Assembly (NCBI GenBank): GCA_964354155.1
Contig: CAYGYG010000031.1
Coordinates: 1 to 30,407, forward strand
Source: CAYGYG01 sp964354155
GTDB taxonomy: Bacteria; Hydrothermota; Tepidihabitantia; SM23-42; CAYGYG01
Length of the DNA stretch: 30,407 bases
Direction: 5' to 3'
The notes beneath the pieces were generated by a model. That model did not search any database. It had not been told where the DNA came from and worked only from the letters and a program-made list of their open reading frames with translations. Shown here one piece after another: positions 23,323 to 30,407 of the stretch; the stretch's first letter is position 1; every line of letters starts with the position of its first letter. The position numbers and the translations under genes are program-made.

Positions 23323-23352
23323 CCCCGTTAGACACGAAGAGTCTAATCGGGG
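23323..23352. terminator. Hairpin after the truncated secreted-protein gene
   Basis: CCCCG-TTAGAC (23323-23333) pairs with GTCTAA-t-CGGGG (23341-23352) with one bulged base. It lies immediately after the TGA of the minus-strand gene ending at 23353. No U-run is present. Confidence 0.5.
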
Positions 23353-23805
23353 TCATTCTGAACCTCGTTCGCTTTTTCCCCTCTCCCCTTGAGGGAGAGG
23401 GAGGGGTGAGGGGTATTCCTTGGTCTTAGTATACACACAAGTCGGTCTCGTCCACAGGCCTATTGGGGTCAGGATAAAGTGCCTCCGGTACAGGATAACC
23501 GTATGAGCGCCGATTTGTTCTTTCCAGAGCAATGAGAGTGTGTCCGCGACAAGCATCGGAAGGGGGTTTGAGGACCTTGCGTCGGTGCAGGAAAGGTTTA
23601 TCGTATCCGATTTCGGGATACAGTAGAAAATATCACCGTCTTTGACAAAGATTGTATGCCTCGTGCCCCGGTGGTCCATAATGGTTACGGCATCTGCCAG
23701 ATTGCCGGTGGGTACTTTTTCGATTGCATCCTGTATCCTGTTGGTCTGACCAAGGCTAGATTGAATCGTCAGCAAACAGATCAAAAAGACTACTTGCTTA
23801 GTCAT
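23353..23805 (-). pseudogene. Truncated secreted protein ending in repeat-derived sequence
   Basis: A 150-aa frame. The signal peptide MTKQVVFLICLLTIQSSLG is convincing, and ATG at 23805 has GAAGG five bases upstream (a GTG at 23811 is also possible). The mature part (DAVTIMDHRGTRHTIFVKDGDIFYCI, then ADTLSLLWKEQIGAHTVILYRRHF) resembles one to two blades of a propeller like its neighbours. It then runs into EYPSPLPLPQGERGKSERGSE. That end is the translation of the CCCTCTCCC/GGGAGAGGG palindrome at 23379-23401, a low-information repeat and not a protein domain. No sorting domain follows. The gene was probably cut short by a repeat insertion or deletion; whether it is still expressed is unknown. 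Confidence 0.6.
23379..23401. repeat. CCCTCTCCC/GGGAGAGGG palindromic repeat inside a coding end
   Basis: CCCTCTCCC (23379-23387) pairs with GGGAGAGGG (23393-23401) around five bases, and GGGGTGAGGGG follows at 23403-23413. This GC-skewed hairpin type is dispersed in many bacterial genomes. Here it supplies the last codons of the truncated protein. Confidence 0.6.
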
Positions 23806-23826
23806 GAGCACCTTCTTTTCGTGTAT

Positions 23827-23921
23827 GTCATTGCGAGCGACTGAAAGGAGCGCGGCAATCTCATTCTTATTGAAATCAGATGAGATTGCTTCGTCCTCAC
23901 TATGTTCGGACTCGCAATGAC
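23827..23921. repeat. 95-bp palindromic element with 11-bp terminal inverted repeats
   Basis: The ends GTCATTGCGAG (23827-23837) and CTCGCAATGAC (23911-23921) are perfect inverted repeats. An inner perfect 10-bp pair GCAATCTCAT (23855-23864)/ATGAGATTGC (23880-23889) is nested inside. It has no ORF and resembles the dispersed TCATTGCGAG palindromes (MITE/REP-like) of many genomes. It lies just upstream of the truncated gene. Confidence 0.75.
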
Positions 23922-23933
23922 GAAGGCTTCATG

Positions 23934-23978
23934 GTCATTACGAGCGAATACGCCTCTGGCGGAGAACGCGGCACTCTC
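23934..23978. repeat. Half copy of the palindromic element
   Basis: GTCATTACGAGCGA at 23934-23947 followed by GCGGCACTCTC near 23968-23978 matches the left half of the 95-bp element (GTCATTGCGAGCGA ... GCGGCAATCTC). It is 12 bp after that element and in the same orientation. Confidence 0.55.
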
Positions 23979-24033
23979 TATTTGATATCTAGTATGTGTC
24001 TTTGATTTTTGATATTTCATTTTTGATCTGTAT

Positions 24034-25806
24034 TTACTCAACCACCACCACCTTCTTAGTAATCACTTTGTTCTCCAGCTCAAGCCGCAGAAAATAGACG
24101 CCGGGGTTCAGGTGAAGCGCAATCGAGCAAGGAGCATTGGGCATGGAGCTAAGAGCATGGGCCGACACCAGCTTGCCGGCAACGTCGTAAATCTGCAATC
24201 TGGCGTGTGGCGTATGGCTAATGGCTGACAACTGAACACCCTTTGCCGCTGTCGTCGGATTTTGGAGAATGCGTAGACTCATCGCTCGTTGATCATTGCT
24301 CGTCGCTTCTTCGATTTCCGTTTGTCTGATCGCAAACTTCCCCGAGAAGTCCCAGGCAATGCCTCGGGGGGTGGTTTGCCCTGAAAGAGGTGGGCCGTAG
24401 GACCAGATCATAATCTTGCAGGAGTCGCTATTCAGATTGGGGACGCTCCAGAGATAGGCGGTGTCGTTGGTGCCAAGGCCCGTTGTGATCGTTTCGTACG
24501 TTAGACCGTTGTTGTACGAAACAAATAGGGAAAAAGAATCAGCTCCGGGTGGGTCAAACTTCCTCCACCGAATCCACTGCTGGGCCCCGCCCGGCCAGAC
24601 CTGGCCGCTGTCGGGTTTCAGAACCCGGGCACCCTCAATCTCGAAGATGTGGGTTTCATTCCCCCCGGATTCGACAATCTCGCAATAACCGTTCTTGTTC
24701 AGGTCATAGACCAGGATGTTGGTGGCGTTGTGCAAGTTGCCCTGGGGCCATGGGTAGCCAGTATAGATGCGATTGAACTGGTTATTGCCGTAAGCCTTGT
24801 AGACCATCCAATTGTTGGCGACGGCCCAGACCAGTTCATCGACCCCATCAGCGTCAACATCGCCGCTGCCGTTTGAGGTATACCAGCCGGATTGCCGAAT
24901 GTCGGGGATCGTATCGCGGTAACTGACGCCGTACGTGTTGTCACCGGTTGCTTCATAGATCCAGAGGTAGCCTATCCACGGCGGATACGGCGAGAAGCTT
25001 GCGACGATGAATTCAGGCTTGCCATCCTGGTCTAGGTCGTTCGCGGCGATATTGTCCTGGTTGTTGACTGTCGGGAGTGTATCAAACCATGTCCGCTGAT
25101 ACTGATTGTCGCCCGTACATTCAAAGACCTGAACGTTCTCGTATTCGACATTGATCCCGCTTGTGACAAACTCGTTGCGCCCGTCAAGATCAAAATCCCC
25201 GAAAGAATGGGCAAAGGCATTTCCGCGTAAAGTATCACCCCAAACAGGAGCAAAGCGATTATTGCCGCAGTTCTCTAAGATGTAGATAATCTGCTCGCCC
25301 CATGTAGAAAAGAAGATCTCCTTCCTACCATCATTATCCAAATCGCAGACGCGAAAATCAGATGGCGTTGCCCGTATCGGGATCACCCACTGCCAGGACA
25401 GTTGAGTTGGATGACGACCATAGTCGGGCGATTCATACATGGCAAGAGGATATTCCCAGGGTATCCGGTTATCATAATTGAGACCAATGATGTCGATAAG
25501 AGAATCGCCGTCGAATTGCCCGACTTCGTGATTGGTGAAGCCGGTGTCGCCAAAAACGGCGGCCAAGGTGTATCTATTGGGACTGCGGGTTTCCCAAATA
25601 TGGGTTTTCAAACAGAAGGTTTCTGGTCGGGCAACAGTAAATACCACTTCGTTTTGTCCGTCATGGTCGGTATCACCGCCTTTGAGCTGGCCCGTGGTCC
25701 AGAACATCCCCCGCGGGATGTAGGCCTTCTGCCGGAAACTGTATGCCCCCGCGGACGTCGCAAGCCCGGCAAGTATACAGCCGATAATGACGGATTTTGC
25801 GCTCAT
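24034..25806 (-). CDS. Secreted FG-GAP/VCBS repeat propeller protein with sorting domain
   Basis: A 590-aa exported protein. The signal peptide is MSAKSVIIGCILAGLATSAGA. About seven FG-GAP-type calcium loops follow: DTDHDGQNE, QFDGDSLID, DLDNDGRKE, DFDLDGRNE, DLDQDGKPE, DVDADGVDE and DLNKNGYCE. These predict a seven-bladed integrin-like propeller (residues ~40-385). Next comes a KNH-like Ig domain (RVLKPDSGQVWPGGAQQWIRW, ~390-490). The last ~80 residues are a diverged sorting domain (LRILQNPTTAAKG, LQIYDVAGKLVSA, NPGVYFLRLE, KKVVVVE). The start ATG at 25806 has only a weak AGGA. It follows the 1466-aa gene by 53 bp, so it may share its transcript. A role in adhesion or matrix binding is possible but unproven. 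Confidence 0.85.
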   Translation of the reverse strand: MSAKSVIIGCILAGLATSAGAYSFRQKAYIPRGMFWTTGQLKGGDTDHDGQNEVVFTVARPETFCLKTHIWETRSPNRYTLAAVFGDTGFTNHEVGQFDGDSLIDIIGLNYDNRIPWEYPLAMYESPDYGRHPTQLSWQWVIPIRATPSDFRVCDLDNDGRKEIFFSTWGEQIIYILENCGNNRFAPVWGDTLRGNAFAHSFGDFDLDGRNEFVTSGINVEYENVQVFECTGDNQYQRTWFDTLPTVNNQDNIAANDLDQDGKPEFIVASFSPYPPWIGYLWIYEATGDNTYGVSYRDTIPDIRQSGWYTSNGSGDVDADGVDELVWAVANNWMVYKAYGNNQFNRIYTGYPWPQGNLHNATNILVYDLNKNGYCEIVESGGNETHIFEIEGARVLKPDSGQVWPGGAQQWIRWRKFDPPGADSFSLFVSYNNGLTYETITTGLGTNDTAYLWSVPNLNSDSCKIMIWSYGPPLSGQTTPRGIAWDFSGKFAIRQTEIEEATSNDQRAMSLRILQNPTTAAKGVQLSAISHTPHARLQIYDVAGKLVSAHALSSMPNAPCSIALHLNPGVYFLRLELENKVITKKVVVVE

Positions 25807-25821
25807 AATCCTGTTCTTGGC

Positions 25822-25847
25822 GGGGAGGGAGCAGCGGCTCCCTCCCC
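25822..25847. terminator. Perfect 11-bp hairpin between two surface-protein genes
   Basis: GGGGAGGGAGC (25822-25832) and GCTCCCTCCCC (25837-25847) pair perfectly around a four-base loop. It lies in the 53-bp gap between the 1466-aa gene and the FG-GAP gene. The minus transcript lacks a U-run, so partial attenuation or mRNA-end protection is more likely than full termination. Confidence 0.55.
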
Positions 25848-25859
25848 TTGGTTAACTAC

Positions 25860-28800
25860 TTACCTAAGCACAACCATCTTTGTCGTCGCCCTGTAGTCCG
25901 GGGTCTCCATGCGGACTAGATAGACGCCATTTGGAACGCGATTACCTCTATCATCACAGCAATCCCAGGCGTTTGAATGAACACCGGATGGCTTAGTCGC
26001 GTCGACAAGCGTTCGGACTAAACGGCCGCTCGGGTCATATACTCTCAAAGTGACTCTGTTTTGCACTGCAAGAGTATATCTGATCCAAGCCGATCCTGCA
26101 ACAGGATTGGGTGCTATTTTCTGCAGTTCAGTTCTCAGTTGAACCGGCTGCGTCTCGGCCGATTGTGTTCCGCCCTGGGCATAGCCGCCTTCCTTTGTTG
26201 CCTTCTTCTTCTCGAACTGATAGACGCGGAGATAGGCAAGAGGGACGTATTCGCCGCTCGCTCTGTCTACCCTGAGATTCACCAGTCGGTCGTATTTATA
26301 GGTCGTCTCAGGCAACCAGAACTGGAAAGTGTCCCAGGTTCCAGAGTTGAAGGTCACGGTTCGAATCGGAAGGTTGTCAGCTGCGAAGCGAGCCGACCAC
26401 TGGGCACCTTTCTCCTGATAAGGGACAGCAATCACCTTGTACAGGAACTTCGGATTCGGGCAGAGCAGTTTGTATATCAGTGCGGTTGAGTCATAGTCGG
26501 CCCAGACCCCGCGATTGGGCCAGTGGATTCTGCCTTTTCTTCTAGTCGTGTAGCGAGAAGGCGCTGAATCACCGACCGGTATGCTGTAGAAGCAGACATA
26601 GCGCTCATTACCGTAGTCAAAGCCACCGGTCGCTCTGAACTTAACTTCATAAGCGTCGGCATACAGACTTTCAGTCCAGCAGGTGTAGAGTGTAGGGTCT
26701 CCCATGATGTTTTGATAGTAGTTTGAATGGCCGAACCAGGAGCGGTTGGGCGTTTCGCTCAGATTGCTGATCTGGTTCGTGCTTCGGTTCCAGTAGTAGA
26801 TCTCGAAGTTGCTGTTGTTCGTTTTCTCAGACCAGACGCTGTATTCGCCAACTGCACAGACGGGGAAGACGGAGGAATCGGGAGTGAAGAATCGTGTGTA
26901 GTTCCATGTGACCGGGAATTCGAACACGTGGCGCGCTGCTCGCCAGACATCCAGATCCTGTGACGAGTATTCGTCCGACCAGTGGATGAAGACCGAATCG
27001 CCGTAACCTTCACAATGAGGGTAGACCGATGGTTCTAGGCTGGCTCTGACATTGTACAGAAGAGACCAGCTACCAAGCACATCCCTATATCGGTAATAGG
27101 TTTCACCCAGCCCGGTCATCGGATCCGCTCTTTGCCAGGCGACGTGGAGTTGGTCGAACATGTCAGCGCTGATGGACGGCGAACGGCGGTCGAGGTAGTC
27201 GGGCAGCTGTCCGTCGATGACCTGGCTGTGGCTTGCGGCATTGGTTTCATACCACGGGAAGTCCGCATAGTAGATAAAGGAGTATTCGTTACTCAGGTCA
27301 ATGACTCTGAAGGCCAGTCTCACGGAATCGGCGGCGGTTGTATGGACGAGCATCGATGTCTGTTCCGGCCTGAGCGCGAAGTTGCCGTCGAAGATCGTAA
27401 ACCCTAACCATCCCATCATCATCGGGTCACGGTACTTATAAATCAGGTCTGTGCCGTCGGCGGACAGGTGGGTGATGCACGGAGAACCGAAAGCAGTAAC
27501 ACCAATTGAAGGGTAGTTACCGTCGCCGATCTGCTGCGGCAATTCCCAGTTGATTCCACCATCGTATGACTCCGAGAAATAGACCTTGTTGGCGGATTGA
27601 TAGACCACCAACAGATTTTCAGTGTTCGGCATTCTCGCCAGATGCGGCTGTTCGTTGAAAGCGGTGGCGTGGTCGGAGTCAGATTTTAGGAAGAAAGCGC
27701 CGTCGGCGAACGCGGCATATATGTCCCATGCTTTGGCATTGCGATTGTCCTGCCACACGAACGCGGTGAGAGTGCCGTTGTTGGCGACGGAGGGGGCCAT
27801 CTGCCGGCACCACGCGTTGGGTTCATTTGGCGTATTCACCCTGACATTTCCACCCAGTGGTGACCCGCTGGCATCGACACGCTGAACGTAGACGTCCCAG
27901 TCTGGTTCTCGATTGTCTCCCCAAACCACGTAGAAGTCATTCGCGCCACCCTTGCAGCACTCAACATATGCGTGGAAATTACTGTCGTGATCTGGGTCAT
28001 CGTTTAGTCGAAGGTTGTTTCCTAACCGGTTGCCTTGACCATCGAAAAGTTGGGCGAATATGTCGAAGCGAGTGTTGCCGTCGCGGTCGTCAATCCAGGC
28101 AACAATGAAGCTACCGTCTGGCTGCATGGCAACTGAGGGTATTTGGTTCGCCATGTGCTCAGGATTTGGTTGATCATCGTTTACTCTGATGACATCGCCC
28201 ATAGGTTGCCCATTGGCATCGTAGCGCCGAACGAGAATATCGAATGCATCGGGGTCTGGGGCATAGATCCCCATCCAGGCTATCACGAAATTGCCTTGAG
28301 CGTCTGCGGACACACAAGGGTGCCAGTCAAACTGAAGGTCCGAGTTCTGCGATACTTTGAAACTGGGCCCGACCGGTGAACCGTCCGGGTAGAAGATCCG
28401 GGCGTAGATGTCGGAGTATATACGCGTGCCGTTGTAGTAGTGATCTTCCCAAGTGAACACGCACTTTCCGTCAGGCATCGAAGCAACAGAAGGATACCAC
28501 TCGTCGTAGATTGGATCTCTGTCTGAGATGACAAAGCTCGCTGTCAGCGGATGCCCATCGCGATCAAAACATCGTCCCACAATGTCTAACTTGTCTCCAC
28601 GGAGAGAGTTGGTCTCAAAAACCACAACAAAATTGCCGCTGCCGATGTCAACTGACAGCGAGCCTTCTTGGTTAATTGTGGTCAGGGGCGTATCGCTGAT
28701 TCGGAAATTGGTGCCAATGCTACTACCCTGCGGATCGAAGATCTGTGCGTATGGATGCGTGTACAGATCGTTTCGAGCGTCAGTCCACAGTACGACGAAG

Positions 28801-30260
28801 CCGCCGTTGTTAGATGTTCCAACGGTCGGGGGCCCTCCAAAAGTGAGGGTTTGAGCGCAGGCACCTTCCTCATCGCTGGCCAGGCCGGTCCATATCGGGT
28901 CTCCTGTTATGAAGCTGTACGAACGGCAGCCGATATCGTAGTTCCAGTGAGTGTTAAGATCTTCCCATACAATCAGAAACGTACCCAGGTGATTGAAGGC
29001 GCATGCAGGCGTCAGGTTGCCCCAGTACGCGGGCAAACCGGGATTTACCTTGAAGTTGACGCCCACGGGTACTCCCGACGCAAGAAATCTCTGTGCATAT
29101 GTGTTATATTGGCCTACGCCCTCCCGTTCGTCGTGCCACACAACAACGAAGTTGCCGTCACCGCGCACGGAGACCCACGGTTCCCGTTGGTCTAGTCCCG
29201 TCTGGTCGTCGTTCACCATGAAGATCGGCGAGCCAATGCCGTTTGCGTCGTAGATCTTGGCAAACACATCGAGGGTGCCTTGTTGAGGATCACGGTTGTG
29301 CCAAGTCACCACGAAGCCCCCGTCGCTTCTCTTGTCGGCATTTGGCCAGAGTGCCCCTATCTGATTCTCTGAGATGAGAAAGTTGTCGCCGACAAAACCA
29401 CCGGTGGCGTCCAATCTCTGTCCCATAATTCTCTTGGGCAGAAAATCTTCATCAGGCCGATCAGCCCACACAACTATGGAATTGCCAGCGTCATCAATCG
29501 CCACGCCGGATTCGTCTGATCTATGCCGACTGTCTTGGTTGATTTTCATGTCTGCACCAATAGGTATGCCGTTGCCGTCGTACAGCTTGGCATAGACATC
29601 ATGAGGGGTGAGGCCTTCTCCTCTGTCGTCGGTCCAGGTGATGACAAACATCCCTGCGCTGTTCATGTCAACGCAGAACTTGTCAACGTAGGCATCCTCA
29701 AACGGTACAGTCCATTCAGTGTTATTGACCTTAAATGGGGGGCCAAGGGGCTGGGCTTGGGCGTTGAAGCGTCGTGCGAGAAGGTCGTTTTTCGTCGGGT
29801 GTCCATTGCCGTCCACCCAGACGACGACGAAGTTACCAGCCCCGTCGGCCGCAACAACGGGTGCGAATTGCCACTCAAAGCCGGGGTCTTGATTCACCCT
29901 GAAGCTCGGGCCTGTGGGGCAACCGTCTTGGTCGAACTGGCGTACGAAGATGTCTGCGTCACCCCAGCGATAGTCGACCCACGCGGAAACGAAGTTCCCG
30001 TTACCGTCGGTTGTGACCGTACCGCGGTACTGGTCAATCCAAGACCCAGATAGGTTGTCGTCGTTGACCAGAACGTCCTGCATAACACAACTTAGCACGG
30101 GGAGAGCAAGGACAGAAGATTTGGCGCTGATACCGTTACGGCGGCTCGGGCTCGACATCTCTTTCGTTGAGATGTAGTGCCCCTGCCTCATGATATGGCG
30201 CGGCCTGTCATGCAAACCCAGCGAAGTGACGACTAGTACGATCAGCAGTGCAATAGACAT
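25860..30260 (-). CDS. Giant secreted repeat protein (1466 aa) with sorting domain
   Basis: The signal peptide is MSIALLIVLVVTSLG. Residues ~60-850 hold about 14 repeats of ~50-60 residues. Each has a GNFVVVWxD-like strand (GNFVSAWVD, GNFVVVWVD, GMFVITWTD, GGFVVTWHN, GTFLIVWED, GKCVFTWED and others), then DI(Y/F)A-x-x-(F/Y)D-x-x-G-x-P-x-G and FKVN. Fourteen such units could form two seven-bladed propellers. Residues ~850-1360 are beta-rich and resemble sialidase-type propellers without strict repeats. The end, IAPNPVAGSAWIRYTL to TTKMVVLR, is a sorting domain (VYDPSGRLVRTL, PNGVYLVRME). The ATG at 30260 has AAGGAGG five bases upstream. A TATAAT at 30280-30275 is too close to the ribosome site to be trusted as its promoter. 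It is probably surface-exposed; its function is unknown. Confidence 0.83.
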   Translation of the reverse strand: MSIALLIVLVVTSLGLHDRPRHIMRQGHYISTKEMSSPSRRNGISAKSSVLALPVLSCVMQDVLVNDDNLSGSWIDQYRGTVTTDGNGNFVSAWVDYRWGDADIFVRQFDQDGCPTGPSFRVNQDPGFEWQFAPVVAADGAGNFVVVWVDGNGHPTKNDLLARRFNAQAQPLGPPFKVNNTEWTVPFEDAYVDKFCVDMNSAGMFVITWTDDRGEGLTPHDVYAKLYDGNGIPIGADMKINQDSRHRSDESGVAIDDAGNSIVVWADRPDEDFLPKRIMGQRLDATGGFVGDNFLISENQIGALWPNADKRSDGGFVVTWHNRDPQQGTLDVFAKIYDANGIGSPIFMVNDDQTGLDQREPWVSVRGDGNFVVVWHDEREGVGQYNTYAQRFLASGVPVGVNFKVNPGLPAYWGNLTPACAFNHLGTFLIVWEDLNTHWNYDIGCRSYSFITGDPIWTGLASDEEGACAQTLTFGGPPTVGTSNNGGFVVLWTDARNDLYTHPYAQIFDPQGSSIGTNFRISDTPLTTINQEGSLSVDIGSGNFVVVFETNSLRGDKLDIVGRCFDRDGHPLTASFVISDRDPIYDEWYPSVASMPDGKCVFTWEDHYYNGTRIYSDIYARIFYPDGSPVGPSFKVSQNSDLQFDWHPCVSADAQGNFVIAWMGIYAPDPDAFDILVRRYDANGQPMGDVIRVNDDQPNPEHMANQIPSVAMQPDGSFIVAWIDDRDGNTRFDIFAQLFDGQGNRLGNNLRLNDDPDHDSNFHAYVECCKGGANDFYVVWGDNREPDWDVYVQRVDASGSPLGGNVRVNTPNEPNAWCRQMAPSVANNGTLTAFVWQDNRNAKAWDIYAAFADGAFFLKSDSDHATAFNEQPHLARMPNTENLLVVYQSANKVYFSESYDGGINWELPQQIGDGNYPSIGVTAFGSPCITHLSADGTDLIYKYRDPMMMGWLGFTIFDGNFALRPEQTSMLVHTTAADSVRLAFRVIDLSNEYSFIYYADFPWYETNAASHSQVIDGQLPDYLDRRSPSISADMFDQLHVAWQRADPMTGLGETYYRYRDVLGSWSLLYNVRASLEPSVYPHCEGYGDSVFIHWSDEYSSQDLDVWRAARHVFEFPVTWNYTRFFTPDSSVFPVCAVGEYSVWSEKTNNSNFEIYYWNRSTNQISNLSETPNRSWFGHSNYYQNIMGDPTLYTCWTESLYADAYEVKFRATGGFDYGNERYVCFYSIPVGDSAPSRYTTRRKGRIHWPNRGVWADYDSTALIYKLLCPNPKFLYKVIAVPYQEKGAQWSARFAADNLPIRTVTFNSGTWDTFQFWLPETTYKYDRLVNLRVDRASGEYVPLAYLRVYQFEKKKATKEGGYAQGGTQSAETQPVQLRTELQKIAPNPVAGSAWIRYTLAVQNRVTLRVYDPSGRLVRTLVDATKPSGVHSNAWDCCDDRGNRVPNGVYLVRMETPDYRATTKMVVLR

Positions 30261-30407
30261 TGCTTCCTCCTTGCATTATATTTCAAATCGTTGCGAAAAC
30301 GTTGCGGAATTACAGAAGTCCCGTCTTACCGCAACTTATTCGATCGTTTGACTGGGTGAGGCGACTAGTCTTGAGGGCAAGGAGGAGCGCCCTCAGCCGA
30401 AGCCGGA
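30261..30407. other. Window-end upstream region of the giant gene
   Basis: No gene is visible. The AACGTTGCG-type repeats near 30286-30313 (CGTTGCGAAAACGTTGCGG) and a hairpin GAGGGC/GCCCTC near 30372-30393 are the only structures seen. Any promoter of the giant gene must lie here or beyond; no TTGACA-N16-TATAAT match was found. Confidence 0.4.

Noticed and set aside
26340..26370. GGTTCGAATC-like tRNA T-loop
   Set aside because: It lies inside the coding frame of the 1466-aa protein, and no acceptor or anticodon stems can be built around it.
30275..30280. TATAAT as the promoter of the giant surface-protein gene
   Set aside because: It has no -35 box at 16 bp, and the implied start would fall inside the ribosome site, although the gene has a strong AAGGAGG.

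Overview
The window looks like a chromosomal segment of an uncultured bacterium of the FCB/WOR-3 (Candidatus Stahlbacteria) kind. That placement is an inference, of moderate to low confidence. It rests on four secreted proteins that end in type-A/FlgD-like C-terminal sorting domains, on an lnt gene (bacterial lipoproteins, probably a two-membrane envelope) and on the beta-propeller surface proteins. No rRNA, tRNA, CRISPR array or intact transposon is visible.

Layout. (1) 1-5113: pyrG, then recF, a DUF721 gene and gyrB, which is the classical origin-proximal trio but without dnaA/dnaN beside it. (2) 5335-6462, minus strand: an unusual fusion of a RecQ-type RQC winged helix, an unrecognised middle region and a Tpt1/KptA RNA 2'-phosphotransferase domain, with a ~250 nt structured leader. 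(3) 6816-10708: glnA, a Gfo/Idh/MocA oxidoreductase and lnt, tightly packed. (4) 10724-11455, minus: a secreted DUF4412-like protein, divergent from (5) yebC-ruvC-ruvA-ruvB (11570-14360), whose ruv genes overlap by ATGA junctions. (6) 14361-17640: an AT-richer accessory segment with an orphan membrane protein and a two-gene unit, a 46-codon small ORF translationally coupled to an AIPR-family nuclease-like defence protein. (7) 17680-30260, all minus: a surface-protein locus with a 890-aa Ig-like protein, a 7-bladed-propeller-like repeat protein, a truncated secreted protein, an FG-GAP propeller protein and a 1466-aa repeat protein, interrupted by an AI-2E family permease gene. Palindromic repeats sit at 23236-23978.

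Regulation. Nine promoters can be read directly. All have TTGACA-like and TATAAT-like hexamers separated by exactly 16 bases. For glnA, the permease gene and a 17-codon ORF in front of recF, the predicted transcription start coincides with the ATG, implying leaderless mRNAs. yebC, the DUF4412 gene and the 890-aa gene use the same promoter but have ordinary Shine-Dalgarno leaders. The most novel parts are the RQC-Tpt1 fusion and the small-ORF/AIPR operon, whose promoter lies inside nested palindromes and whose second ribosome site is folded into a hairpin.
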